From the NCBI RefSeq assembly GCF_959029255.1, contig NZ_CAUFUE010000014.1:1-64000 (forward strand): a stretch of DNA of 64,000 nt, given 5' to 3'. This DNA is from an uncultured Bacteroides sp. (GTDB lineage Bacteria; Bacteroidota; Bacteroidia; Bacteroidales; Bacteroidaceae). The notes beneath the pieces were generated by a model. It saw only the letters and a program-made list of their open reading frames with translations. It was not told the DNA's origin and did no database searches. The position numbers and the translations under genes were made by a program. Position 1 is the first letter of the stretch. The number at the start of each line of letters is the position of its first letter. This document shows, piece by piece, positions 52,914-61,617 of the stretch.

Positions 52914-53423
52914 CTATTTATGCTCATAATAAATCTCATACAATGTGTCGGGGAATCCCCATCCGCAATCTTCTACTGATTTCAATATCCGCTCAATCCT
53001 TTCGCTAAATTGTTCTGTATATCCCAATTTAGCAATCAACTCCATTACCTTGCCAAAGTTCGTTTCGAGGGTAATGTAATATTGCTCCCACATATCCCCG
53101 TACATACTGGTCATTTCACATCCAATTTCGATATAATATAGCATCAAGTCTGCCAAGCAAACTGGGTTTGGCTTTAATTTCTTGAAATCGGATATTGCCT
53201 TTCGGCAGATATTGAAGCGGCATTTGGGTTTGCCACGTTTAGGAAGAAACTCATTGTAAATGATTTTCTTGTATTCTTCCAATTTCTAGTCATCATTGGG
53301 GTTGAGGTAAAATTCCAGATACTCCTTTGCCTCTTTGCGGGCATCGTAAAGTTCCAGCATCACTTCAATAATCTGCTTTTTAGTCAGTGCAGTGAGATGT
53401 TTCTTAAGTTGGGTTCTTGACAT
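52914..53423 (-). pseudogene. DUF6155 family protein interrupted by TAG
   Basis: ATG at 53423 encodes MSRTQLKKHLTALTKKQIIE and MLELYDARKEAKEYLEFYLN; after NPNDD an in-frame TAG (53286-53288) occurs. The same frame then continues (KLEEYKKIIYNEFLPKRGKP...) to a normal stop at 52914, giving a 169-residue DUF6155-like protein if the TAG is read through. The TTG at 53280-53282 downstream could not restore the N-terminus. A C-to-T change (CAG to TAG) is the simplest explanation. Confidence 0.78.
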
Positions 53424-53476
53424 GGTGTTATGTGTTTCCTGTTTTTTGCGATTATAATCATCTACAGTGAAATAGA

Positions 53477-54535
53477 TTATTCTATCTTCCTTAACTTTTT
53501 TAATCGAGAACGTATTCCTCCAGTATTACGTTCAAATATTTCGGCAAGTTCTTTGATGCTTTTTCCTTCATCATATAGTCGGATGAGATATTTATCAGCT
53601 TCCTCTTCCCAAGGTAGGTAGGCGTTCCCGTGTTCTTGACGCTTGCTATCCAGCGTATATGTTTTCTTTCTTTGCTTTTCTTTGACTGATTCAGTAAACG
53701 AGGAGATTTCAATCAGATTTCCATCCGGATCGGCGATGTAGGCTGTTCGTTGTCCCCATGGCTCTGTAGTAGGTGGCATTACACTTTGCACACCTAATTT
53801 CATACATCGGGCATACTCAATGTCTACAGCATCAAATGTGGAGAGGACAAAAGATAACTCCATGGTGCCGTTCAAACCTCTGGGGTAATCGAAACGTTGC
53901 GATACCATCTGTTCGAAGTCTTTTCGGGGGTACATAATCAGGCGCATACAGTCGTAGGTCAGCTCCACGTTAGGTTCATAGCCGTCCCATGTTGTTTCGA
54001 ATCCCCAGATATCCCGATAGAAGGCCACCATTTGAGGTTGTTTGTCGGTGAATAATCCAATGGTATTGAATTTCAATACTGGGCGCTCCTGAGAATAAGG
54101 CAGGATAGGGGATGACTGTATTGTTGCGAAGATTGCTTGTTTGTTGAATTCGCTAAGATCGTACACATCCGGCCATTCTTCTACCGTTCCGTCTGTATTG
54201 ATGCCGAAGTGAATATAATCGCCTGCGCCATCCTTCGGTGGAATTACATCGTTAGGTACATATCCTTTAAGGGTACATATCGTTTTCTTATCTGCATCAA
54301 GCAAAGTATAGCTGCCTGAATTACATACTTTTGCCTGAAGATAACATTCTCCAAAATCGGGCTTCCATTCGAGTAGTTTATGGGCTTGCAAATCAATGGT
54401 TCCTTGCCAGTAACCAAGACTGACTAAAGGTAGTTGTAGTTCTTCTTCCTCATCTTCGAATGCGAAGGTATAGGAACACAGCTCTTCTCGAAAAGGGAAG
54501 GATAGATGAATGTATCTAGCTTGTCTGTCGTTCAT
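53477..54535 (-). CDS. Three-part VOC fusion protein
   Basis: A 352-residue protein. The N-terminal part (about 1-145) is a beta-rich domain of unknown family (VSLGYWQGTIDLQAHKLLEW, ...GINTDGTVEEWPDVYDL). The middle (about 150-290) is a VOC (glyoxalase-like) domain: FNTIGLFTDKQPQMVAFYRD, YECMRLIM-like segment, ELSFVLSTF and YIADPDGNLIEISSFT. The C-terminal part (about 305-352) resembles the small SANT-like module found at the end of Bacteroides DNA-binding proteins (YLPWEEEADKYLIRLYDEGK, IKELAEIFERNTGGIRSRLK). The last module suggests nucleic-acid binding. Confidence 0.78.
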   Translation of the reverse strand: MNDRQARYIHLSFPFREELCSYTFAFEDEEEELQLPLVSLGYWQGTIDLQAHKLLEWKPDFGECYLQAKVCNSGSYTLLDADKKTICTLKGYVPNDVIPPKDGAGDYIHFGINTDGTVEEWPDVYDLSEFNKQAIFATIQSSPILPYSQERPVLKFNTIGLFTDKQPQMVAFYRDIWGFETTWDGYEPNVELTYDCMRLIMYPRKDFEQMVSQRFDYPRGLNGTMELSFVLSTFDAVDIEYARCMKLGVQSVMPPTTEPWGQRTAYIADPDGNLIEISSFTESVKEKQRKKTYTLDSKRQEHGNAYLPWEEEADKYLIRLYDEGKSIKELAEIFERNTGGIRSRLKKLRKIE

Positions 54536-54564
54536 AGTGTTCTTATTTAGCTATTAATCACTGC

Positions 54565-55950
54565 CTATTTACCGATGCAGAAATGCTCGAATATATTTCC
54601 CAACACCATATCATTTGTTACCTCTCCCGCAATATCACTTAAATGGAATATGCATTCCCGGATGTCTTGAGAAACGAAATCTCCGGAGAGATTGTTGACT
54701 AAACCTTCCTGAACCCTGTGGATAGCTTTTAGCGCATTTGTTAATGCCTCGTAGTGGCGAATGTTGGTAACGATGACATCGTTTGGGGTGACTGTAGGAA
54801 GGTTTGCGGCGGTTATCAATATCTGTTGAAGTTCTTCGATATTCTCACGCTTTTTTGCTGATATGGCGATGGACTTTATGCTATCAGGGAAGTCTATGGG
54901 GGGGAGGGGTTGAATGTCTGATACTAAGTCAGCTTTGTTATATACAAGGAGCAGTTGCTTACCTTCACAACGGGGAAGTATTTGTCGGGATAATTGAGCA
55001 ATCTGGGTGGTTGCATCTGTGGCATCGATCATCCAGAGGATGATTTCAGCCTGATCCAGTTTCTGGAAAGTACGTTCTATACCAAGGTTTTCTATCGTAT
55101 CATTGGTCTCGCGGATACCTGCCGTATCAATAAAACGGAAAGTGATACCGCCTATATTAATTGTATCTTCTATCACATCACGGGTGGTGCCATGAATATC
55201 GCTGACAATGGCTTTTTCTTCATTGAGCAGGACATTGAGCAAAGTAGATTTGCCTGCATTTGTTTCACCGATGATGGCTACGGGAACGCCATTCTTGATA
55301 GCATTGCCTACACTGAAAGAATTTACCAAGCGGGAAATGACCTTTTCAATGTCAACCGCTAACCGGCATAGTTCGGAACGATCGGCAAATTCCAGTTCCT
55401 CGTGGTCGCTGAAATCCAACTCAAGCTCTATGAGAGAGGTGAAATGTAGTAATTGGTCACGCAAGGAAGTAAGCTCTTTACTGAAACCACCACGCATCTG
55501 ACTCATGGCAAGGCGATGGGTAGCAGCGGAGGATGAAGCGATAAGGTCGGCAACGGCTTCTGCCTGACTTAAATCCATCTTTCCATTGAGGAATGCACGC
55601 TGGGTATATTCACCCGGTTGTGCCATACGGCAACCGTTGGCGATGAGTAACTGTAATACTTTTTGCAAGATATAGACTGAACCGTGGCAGGTAATTTCTG
55701 TACTATTTTCTCCCGTATAGGAATGAGGGGCGCGAAATAAGCTGATAAGTACCTCATCAATGATTTCAGACCCTTCATGGATTCGTCCGAAGGTAAGGGT
55801 GTAAGGCTTGCTGTCTTCCAGCTTCTTGACTACTGTGGCAGGAGTGAAGATGCGGGAAGTAATTTCGATGGCCTCCGGACCGGAGACACGAATACATCCG
55901 ATGGCTCCTCCTTGGGCGGTGGCTATGGCGCAAATAGTATCTTGGTTCAT
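54565..55950 (-). CDS. mnmE: tRNA uridine-34 modification GTPase MnmE
   Basis: A 461-residue GTPase that with MnmG installs the carboxymethylaminomethyl group at U34 of tRNAs. The N-terminal tetrahydrofolate-binding domain (GGAIGCIRVSGPEAIEI, SYTGENSTEITCHGS) is followed by a GTPase with G1 GETNAGKSTL, G3 DTAGIRET, G4 NKAD, and the C-terminal CIGK motif with the essential Cys. Full length, start and end conserved. Confidence 0.97.
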   Translation of the reverse strand: MNQDTICAIATAQGGAIGCIRVSGPEAIEITSRIFTPATVVKKLEDSKPYTLTFGRIHEGSEIIDEVLISLFRAPHSYTGENSTEITCHGSVYILQKVLQLLIANGCRMAQPGEYTQRAFLNGKMDLSQAEAVADLIASSSAATHRLAMSQMRGGFSKELTSLRDQLLHFTSLIELELDFSDHEELEFADRSELCRLAVDIEKVISRLVNSFSVGNAIKNGVPVAIIGETNAGKSTLLNVLLNEEKAIVSDIHGTTRDVIEDTINIGGITFRFIDTAGIRETNDTIENLGIERTFQKLDQAEIILWMIDATDATTQIAQLSRQILPRCEGKQLLLVYNKADLVSDIQPLPPIDFPDSIKSIAISAKKRENIEELQQILITAANLPTVTPNDVIVTNIRHYEALTNALKAIHRVQEGLVNNLSGDFVSQDIRECIFHLSDIAGEVTNDMVLGNIFEHFCIGK

Positions 55951-56105
55951 GATTTTTCAGCTTGTTTATTGTTGCAAAGATAGTTGTTTCCTTACAAAAA
56001 AGTGCTATATCGGTGTAAGTTATTGGCTTTTATTGTAACTTAGTACAAATCAATAATTATAGATGGGGAACTTATGGAGGCTATGGGAAGTTTTCTGTAT
56101 GAAAA

Positions 56106-56249
56106 ATACCTGTTGTTGCCGTAACCGAGCATTCATATTATGCAGAGCAACAACAGGCATATCAGGCGGGATGTAATGAGATTATTACGAAGCCTTATTC
56201 ATTAGAATGTCTGAAAGAAACGGTAAAGGCTCTGTTGCAAGATGCTTAA
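56106..56249 (+). pseudogene. Response-regulator receiver domain remnant
   Basis: The frame IPVVAVTEHSYYAEQQQAYQ continues AGCNEIITKPYSLECLKETV to a stop at 56247-56249. This is the C-terminal half of a CheY-like receiver (conserved Thr, the KP motif). The N-terminal half with the phosphorylated Asp is gone, and the frame upstream is closed, so this is a fragment of a lost regulator or of a hybrid kinase. It overlaps the end of the convergent phosphorylase gene by 4 bases. Confidence 0.72.
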
Positions 56250-57130
56250 ATACGATCGAGCACTTTCTGAATAAGATGGTCGATTGTGTTTTTATATCCT
56301 GTATTGGCTTCCTTAATCAGGCGGTTTGCGATTACCATACATACGGTCATGGCTTTGTGTCCCATCAAACGGCTGAGCCCTGCCAGAGCTGAACTTTCCA
56401 TCTCGAAGTTTGTGATGCGGTAACCGTTGTATTCAAATTTCTCAATCTTGTCATTTTGATGCGGGTCGGCCAATGGCACACGGAGTTCACGTCCCTGCGG
56501 ACCGAAGAAGCCACCGGCAGCAATCGTTACGCCGCGCACCATATCATCTTGCGCAATGCGGTCTATCAATTCAGCATTGGCATCGATGACGTATGGAGCG
56601 GGAGCACACATGTTACCCGACCATCCCATGTGGTTCAGGAATGCACGTTCAAAGGGAAGATCGCACACGGAATTACGTCCGGCATAGAAATTAAGAAGAC
56701 CGTCAAAACCGATGGATTTTGCGGAACATACGAAAGTTCCTACCGGAGTATATGGTTGCAAACCGCCGCATGTACCGATGCGTACCAGTTCCAGTTGGCG
56801 CAGTTGCGGTTTCTCTTCACGAGTCTTGAAGTCAATGTTTGCCAAAGCATCCAGTTCGTTCATCACAATGTCGATATTATCACAACCGATACCTGTGGAA
56901 ACAACCGTGATACGTTTACCTTTATAAGTACCGGTGATAGTCTTGAACTCACGGCTTTCTACCTCACATTCTTTAGTATCGAAATGAGATGCAACCAATG
57001 CCACTCGTCCGGGGTCGCCCACTAAGATGACTTTGTCTGCCAGCCATTCAGGTCTAACGTGAAGGTGAAAAACAGAACCGTCTTCATTGATAATCAGTTC
57101 GGAAGATGCAAAATACTTTTTCATATCCAT
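56246..57130 (-). CDS. Uridine phosphorylase-type nucleoside phosphorylase
   Basis: A 294-residue nucleoside phosphorylase cleaving (deoxy)uridine or a related nucleoside with phosphate. Motifs: VILVGDPGRVALVA near the start, TGIGCDNIDIVMNELDAL, VRIGTCGGLQPYTPVGTFVC, and ITNFEMESSALAGLSRLMGH with the ribose-binding Glu. It is longer than E. coli Udp (about 250) with an extra N-terminus typical of Bacteroides homologues. The true start may be the next ATG (57124). Confidence 0.9.
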   Translation of the reverse strand: MDMKKYFASSELIINEDGSVFHLHVRPEWLADKVILVGDPGRVALVASHFDTKECEVESREFKTITGTYKGKRITVVSTGIGCDNIDIVMNELDALANIDFKTREEKPQLRQLELVRIGTCGGLQPYTPVGTFVCSAKSIGFDGLLNFYAGRNSVCDLPFERAFLNHMGWSGNMCAPAPYVIDANAELIDRIAQDDMVRGVTIAAGGFFGPQGRELRVPLADPHQNDKIEKFEYNGYRITNFEMESSALAGLSRLMGHKAMTVCMVIANRLIKEANTGYKNTIDHLIQKVLDRI

Positions 57131-57159
57131 AGTTTTAATTCGTTGGTTTATAAAGAAAA

Positions 57160-57198
57160 AACGCCGGAATACGGTTTCTGTTCACCGGTTCCGACGTT
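57160..57198 (-). terminator. Rho-independent terminator after floA
   Basis: AACGCCGGAA (57160-57169) pairs with TTCCGACGTT (57189-57198), with one G-U pair. The minus strand then runs into a T-rich tract. Confidence 0.82.
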
Positions 57199-57219
57199 TC
57201 TGTAAATTTGTTTACCGGT

Positions 57220-58221
57220 TTATTTACTTAACGGCTGTGTAGAAGGACCGGTTACCGGTTTAGCAATATTTTCGCGCATGGAAGTGTCGGCTTCGATATT
57301 TTTCATCCGATAATAATCCATGATACCCAAATTACCACTACGGAAGGCTTCTGCCATAGCCTTAGGCACTTCCGCTTCCGCTTCAATCACTTTGGCGCGT
57401 GCTTCCTGTGCTTTGGCTTTCATTTCCTGTTCGCTGGCAACCGCCATGGCACGACGCTCTTCGGCTTTTGCCTGTGCAATATTCTTGTCGGCATTTGCCT
57501 GGTCTATTTGCAAAGCGGCACCGATATTCTTACCTATATCAATGTCGGCGATATCAATGGACAAGATTTCAAAAGCGGTACCGGCATCCAAACCTTTGCG
57601 AAGCACAAGCTTGGAAATGGAATCCGGGTTTTCCAATACTGATTTATGATTTTCGGACGAACCGATAGAAGATACAATGCCTTCGCCTACACGGGCAAGA
57701 ATAGTGTCTTCACCTGCACCACCCACCAACTGGCGGATATTGGCACGTACCGTTACACGTGCTTTGGCTATTAACTGAATACCGTCTTTGGCAACAGCGG
57801 TAACGGGAGGCGTGTCAATTACTTTCGGATTTACCGACATCTGTACAGCCTCAAATACATCACGACCGGCAAGGTCGATAGCGGTAGCCATCTGAAACGG
57901 TAATTCGATGTTGGCTTTGGAAGCTGATACCAGTGCGTGTACCACTTTTTCCACGTGACCACCCGCAAGGTAGTGAGCTTCCAACTCGTCACGGGTAATG
58001 TTGCTCAGACCGGCTTTGTGCGCCTCGATCAATCCCGGCACGATGATGTAAGGAGGTACGTTACGGATGCGCATCAGGAATAATTGTACCAACGATATGT
58101 TGACTCCTGAAACTTTGGCGGACAGCCATAAGAAAAATGGTACATAATGGAAAAACAGTACCAGAAAAATGATACCTCCTATGATGAGGAAGGCAGTCAG
58201 ATACATTGTGCTTGGATCCAT
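57220..58221 (-). CDS. floA: Flotillin-like protein FloA
   Basis: A 333-residue SPFH-type membrane-microdomain protein. One N-terminal membrane helix ([20 protein letters not shown]) is followed by the SPFH core ([28 protein letters not shown]-like and [14 protein letters not shown]) and an Ala/Glu/Lys-rich coiled coil ([20 protein letters not shown]). FloA organises membrane microdomains. It follows nfeD and a TPR protein in a short operon, the usual NfeD-FloA pairing. Confidence 0.94.
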   Translation of the reverse strand: MDPSTMYLTAFLIIGGIIFLVLFFHYVPFFLWLSAKVSGVNISLVQLFLMRIRNVPPYIIVPGLIEAHKAGLSNITRDELEAHYLAGGHVEKVVHALVSASKANIELPFQMATAIDLAGRDVFEAVQMSVNPKVIDTPPVTAVAKDGIQLIAKARVTVRANIRQLVGGAGEDTILARVGEGIVSSIGSSENHKSVLENPDSISKLVLRKGLDAGTAFEILSIDIADIDIGKNIGAALQIDQANADKNIAQAKAEERRAMAVASEQEMKAKAQEARAKVIEAEAEVPKAMAEAFRSGNLGIMDYYRMKNIEADTSMRENIAKPVTGPSTQPLSK

Positions 58222-58263
58222 GTGATTTAGTTAATTAATTATTTAATATAAAATATTTATTTC

Positions 58264-58734
58264 TCAAGGTTTGAACTTTTCTACCAAGATAGTCCCGTCT
58301 GTAATGCGATTTACGATAACCGGAGTTTTAGCATCCATAAATCCGTCTGTAGATTTCACTTCTACAATATCACCGTTGATTTCAGCATAGCCGATAAGCG
58401 CAAGCCGTGTGGTGGTGATACCTGTATCTCCAATTTTAACTTTATCTTCTGCACTACGGTCTACTTTTGAAGTGATATTCTTTTTTAATGCTATCTTATC
58501 CAGAGTTTTGGACCGCATAAACCATATCAACGACCCGATGCAGGCAATGGCCGATACGGCGAGAGTAATAAAGCCTGCCAGAGGCCCCATGTAGGCAAAG
58601 GCATAATAGTTGGCATAAATGATGCATCCACCTGCCAGAATACCTGCAATACTGATACCCGGAATTACAAATAATTCCACTAAAAACAGAATGACTGCTG
58701 CGATGACCAGTACTACAATAATAAGTATGTCCAT
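58264..58734 (-). CDS. NfeD family protein (short form)
   Basis: A 156-residue membrane protein. Four membrane helices (ILIIVVLVIAAVILFLVELF through GFITLAVSAIACIGSLIWFM) precede a C-terminal OB-fold domain (VKIGDTGITTTRLALIGYAE, VVEVKSTDGFM-like, VNRITDGTILVEK). This is the NfeDb (short) type that pairs with flotillins; it lacks the ClpP-like protease domain. It lies 42 bases before floA. Confidence 0.92.
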   Translation of the reverse strand: MDILIIVVLVIAAVILFLVELFVIPGISIAGILAGGCIIYANYYAFAYMGPLAGFITLAVSAIACIGSLIWFMRSKTLDKIALKKNITSKVDRSAEDKVKIGDTGITTTRLALIGYAEINGDIVEVKSTDGFMDAKTPVIVNRITDGTILVEKFKP

Positions 58735-58741
58735 AGTTGTG

Positions 58742-60175
58742 TTATTTAATGGTTTGCTTCTCTTGATTACGCGCCTTTACGGCTGCCTGTTCCGTTTCGA
58801 TGGCAAGTTGCCGTACCCGTTTTTCGAGGTCGAGGATGGCAGGAGCCATTTTTTCCTTTTCACTCTTAGTTACACGGATATATTGGTTACGCAAGTCTGT
58901 AAGTTTACTTTGTTGTTGGTTATAGCTCTTTTCTAGCTGAAGGTATTTCCCGAAAAGTACTTTAGCTTGTGGAGAGCGGAAGTCATCCGCTTCATGATAA
59001 ACGTGCTCATCATCAATCACAAACTCAAAATCATGGATTTTTTCCGTTGGGGGTTTCTGTTGAAAGGCTTCTTTCAAGCGTTGTTGCGCTTCTTTCACAG
59101 CTTTGGAATCAGTCCAAGTATCTTTTATGGAATGGATTTGAGCAAGTTGAATGAGTTTTTTGCTATCCATACTTTCATAATTATACACCTGTTTGGATGA
59201 ATTGGGGATGAATACATAGACGCAAACTTTTCCTTCGGGCTGGTAACGGTCGGAAGCAAACCAACCGAGGTTGTTGAATTCGTCAATGACGTACATATAG
59301 TCGTTATATGGCGAATTGAAAGGCATACCTACGTTCTCAGGAGTCAGATAACTGTCTGTATTCGTGTTATAGCGTGTGACGAATATATCATATCCTCCCA
59401 TCGAACCGGAACCGTCTGCTGCATAATAGATAGTGACACCGTCCGTCAATACGTATGGATAGTTGGCATTTATCGCTTCATTGATACTTCCCGGTAATAA
59501 ATTTCCTTTGCCCCATTCTCCCAGCATCTTATTGCGTGAGAGGATGCTTAAAGTACTGTCTTTCTGAAATTCACTATAATAATTCTTATTACCCAGTTCC
59601 GTTTCGTAAACAGTTCCTCCTTTCCCATTGGGTGTCTGGAAATAGGCATCGTACATGAATAATTTTCCTGACTCCGGACTGATTTTGTAGGCGTCAAGGA
59701 AATTCTTCTTGTCTACCACAAAGCTGTCTATGAAACATACCTGTTCCACTCCTTTTAACATACGGAGATTAGCTTTACTCTTTTCAAGGAGTTTTTCAGC
59801 TTCGTCGGTAGAGCGTTTTTTCTTGGCGAGGTCGGCGATATATTCTTCATAGTTCTGAACAGCATCCTCAAAACGATACATATCGTTATAAGCTTGCGCC
59901 AAATAGAATTGACCACTTGGTGTACGCCTTTTTACTGCGTTTTCCAAATATTTCACAGCAATTTCCGGTTCTCCTGTTTTCAGACAACAAACGCCATACC
60001 ATAAGTTGTAGTTTCCGTTGGCGGGTTGGGATTTAACGAACTTCAGGAAAGCGGGCTTGGCTTGCTCATATTGCCCTTTGTCATAGAGTGCTTTGGCCTG
60101 TGCCAAAGTTTGTGCCGAGACGCCACCTATTGCAAAGATACAGAATAGCAGAAATAGAATATGTTTTTTCTTCAT
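58742..60175 (-). CDS. TPR and PD40-type exported protein
   Basis: A 477-residue exported protein (signal KKKHILFLLFCIFAIGGVSA). The N-terminal part has TPR helices (TLAQAKALYDKGQYEQAKPA, NLWYGVCCLKTGEPEIAVKY, SGQFYLAQAYNDMYRFEDAV). The middle part has beta-propeller-like PD40 repeats (ESGKLFMYDAYFQTPNGKGG, YVLTDGVTIYYAADGSGSMG) and the C-terminus is a coiled coil (TDLRNQYIRVTKSEKEKMAP). PD40 proteins of this kind are often linked to envelope or gliding-type machinery. It lies 7 bases before nfeD, so TPR/PD40-nfeD-floA form an operon. A TATTTTTG box is at 60205-60212. Confidence 0.82.
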   Translation of the reverse strand: MKKKHILFLLFCIFAIGGVSAQTLAQAKALYDKGQYEQAKPAFLKFVKSQPANGNYNLWYGVCCLKTGEPEIAVKYLENAVKRRTPSGQFYLAQAYNDMYRFEDAVQNYEEYIADLAKKKRSTDEAEKLLEKSKANLRMLKGVEQVCFIDSFVVDKKNFLDAYKISPESGKLFMYDAYFQTPNGKGGTVYETELGNKNYYSEFQKDSTLSILSRNKMLGEWGKGNLLPGSINEAINANYPYVLTDGVTIYYAADGSGSMGGYDIFVTRYNTNTDSYLTPENVGMPFNSPYNDYMYVIDEFNNLGWFASDRYQPEGKVCVYVFIPNSSKQVYNYESMDSKKLIQLAQIHSIKDTWTDSKAVKEAQQRLKEAFQQKPPTEKIHDFEFVIDDEHVYHEADDFRSPQAKVLFGKYLQLEKSYNQQQSKLTDLRNQYIRVTKSEKEKMAPAILDLEKRVRQLAIETEQAAVKARNQEKQTIK

Positions 60176-60285
60176 ACGATAATTCACTTAATTTTTCGGA
60201 AGTTCAAAAATACAAATTAATCGCGAATAATGCCTGATTCCGTAATTCTATTATGTTAATTCTTCTTTAAATCATACTTTTCAGT

Positions 60286-60293
60286 TACTTTTG
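60286..60293 (+). promoter_or_regulatory. -7 box TACTTTTG for ttcA
   Basis: This box predicts a leader of about 50 bases before ATG 60349. Confidence 0.5.
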
Positions 60294-60348
60294 CAGCCGT
60301 TTATTGCAGATTGCACAGATGAACAGACTATTATATCAGTAGAACTAT

Positions 60349-61119
60349 ATGGCGAAATATACAAAAGAAGAAAAGACGCTGCGCCGCATTGAAAAGAGGT
60401 TGATGAAGGGAGTGGTAGAATATGGCCTGATAGAGGATGGAGATAAAATCCTGATTGGACTTTCCGGTGGCAAAGATTCATTGGCGCTGGTGGAACTGCT
60501 TGCCCGGCGTGCACGTATTTTCAAGCCGAAGTTCTCGATAGTGGCCGTTCATGTGGTGATGCGGAATATTCCTTATCAGAGCGATGTGGAGTATTTGAGG
60601 GAATATGCAGAGTCTTGGGGAGTCCCTTTTGTAGTGTATGAAACGGAATTTGATGCAAGTACCGATACCCGCAAGTCTCCTTGCTTCCTTTGCTCTTGGA
60701 ATAGACGTAAAGCTTTGTTTACCGTTGCCAAGGAACAGGGATGCAATAAAATTGCGCTGGGACACCACATGGATGACATTCTGGAGACATTGTTGATGAA
60801 CATTACCTATCAGGGAGCATTCAGTTCGATGCCACCCCGTCTGGTTATGAAGAAATTTGATATGACGGTCATCCGGCCTATGTGTCTGGTGCATGAAGCT
60901 GATTTGCTTGAACTGGCAGGGATGAGAGGATACCGGAAACAAGTGAAAAATTGCCCATACGAGGCGCAATCAAGCCGCAGTACGATGAAAGGAATTTTAC
61001 AACAACTGGAGGATATGAATCCGGAGGCGCGCTACAGTCTGTGGGGAAGTATGAGTAATGTTCAGGAAGAACTGCTACCCGCTCCCCGTTTTCCTAGAGG
61101 GAAGGGAGATAGTCTGTGA
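60349..61119 (+). CDS. ttcA: TtcA-like tRNA 2-thiocytidine synthetase
   Basis: A 256-residue PP-loop ATPase. The PP-loop SGGKDSLALVELLARRA is followed by RKSPCFLCSWNRRKALF with the CXXC pair and the Cys in VKNCPYEAQSS, all typical of TtcA, which thiolates C32 in tRNA using an iron-sulfur cluster. Its end is followed by a small DMT gene 34 bases downstream on the same strand. Confidence 0.93.
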   Translation: MAKYTKEEKTLRRIEKRLMKGVVEYGLIEDGDKILIGLSGGKDSLALVELLARRARIFKPKFSIVAVHVVMRNIPYQSDVEYLREYAESWGVPFVVYETEFDASTDTRKSPCFLCSWNRRKALFTVAKEQGCNKIALGHHMDDILETLLMNITYQGAFSSMPPRLVMKKFDMTVIRPMCLVHEADLLELAGMRGYRKQVKNCPYEAQSSRSTMKGILQQLEDMNPEARYSLWGSMSNVQEELLPAPRFPRGKGDSL

Positions 61120-61153
61120 TATAATTATTAAACATTCAATATTAATCATTTAT

Positions 61154-61522
61154 ATGAAAGCTTTTTATACCATTCTGTTATTAATCGTGTCCAATATCTT
61201 CATGACGTTTGCCTGGTACGGACACCTCAAACTGCAAGAGATGAAGGTCATATCCAACTGGCCGCTCTACGGTGTCATCCTCTTTTCGTGGATGATAGCT
61301 TTGGCGGAGTATTCTTTTCAAATTCCGGCGAACCGTATCGGTTTTATAGGTAATGGCGGTCCGTTCTCACTGATGCAATTAAAGGTGGTCCAAGAAGTAA
61401 TTACGTTGATTATTTTCACGATATTCACCACAGTACTCTTCAAAGGTGAAGCGTTGCATTGGAACCATTTCGCCGCGTTTATCTGCTTGGTGCTGGCAGT
61501 GTACTTTGTGTTTTATAAGTAA
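61154..61522 (+). CDS. DMT family protein (DUF486)
   Basis: A 122-residue membrane protein of the DUF486 family, a small DMT-type protein with four helices: AFYTILLLIVSNIFMTFAWY, NWPLYGVILFSWMIALAEY, EVITLIIFTIFTTVLF and FAAFICLVLAVYFVFYK. The Gln-Ile-Pro-Ala-Asn-Arg (QIPANRIGF) signature is conserved. The ATG at 61154 starts the first helix. Substrate unknown. Confidence 0.92.
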   Translation: MKAFYTILLLIVSNIFMTFAWYGHLKLQEMKVISNWPLYGVILFSWMIALAEYSFQIPANRIGFIGNGGPFSLMQLKVVQEVITLIIFTIFTTVLFKGEALHWNHFAAFICLVLAVYFVFYK

Positions 61523-61570
61523 TTTAAGTTTCGTAAGTTCATGAAAAGGGAGATAGATGATAATTTTTCT

Positions 61571-61613
61571 TTCCCCACAGAGGACACAAAGCCTCTGTGT
61601 CCTCTGTGGGGAA
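61571..61613. repeat. Perfect 18-bp inverted repeat hairpin
   Basis: TTCCCCACAGAGGACACA (61571-61588) is perfectly inverted at 61596-61613, with a 7-base loop. The CCTCTGTGT 9-mers link it to the repeat at 9978-10003 and at the left window edge. It lies between the convergent DMT and apbE genes, and probably terminates both. Confidence 0.85.
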
Positions 61614-61617
61614 TCTT

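Noticed and set aside
53286..53288. Programmed TAG recoding (pyrrolysine)
   Set aside because: No pyrrolysine genes are known in Bacteroides and a single C-to-T change explains the stop.
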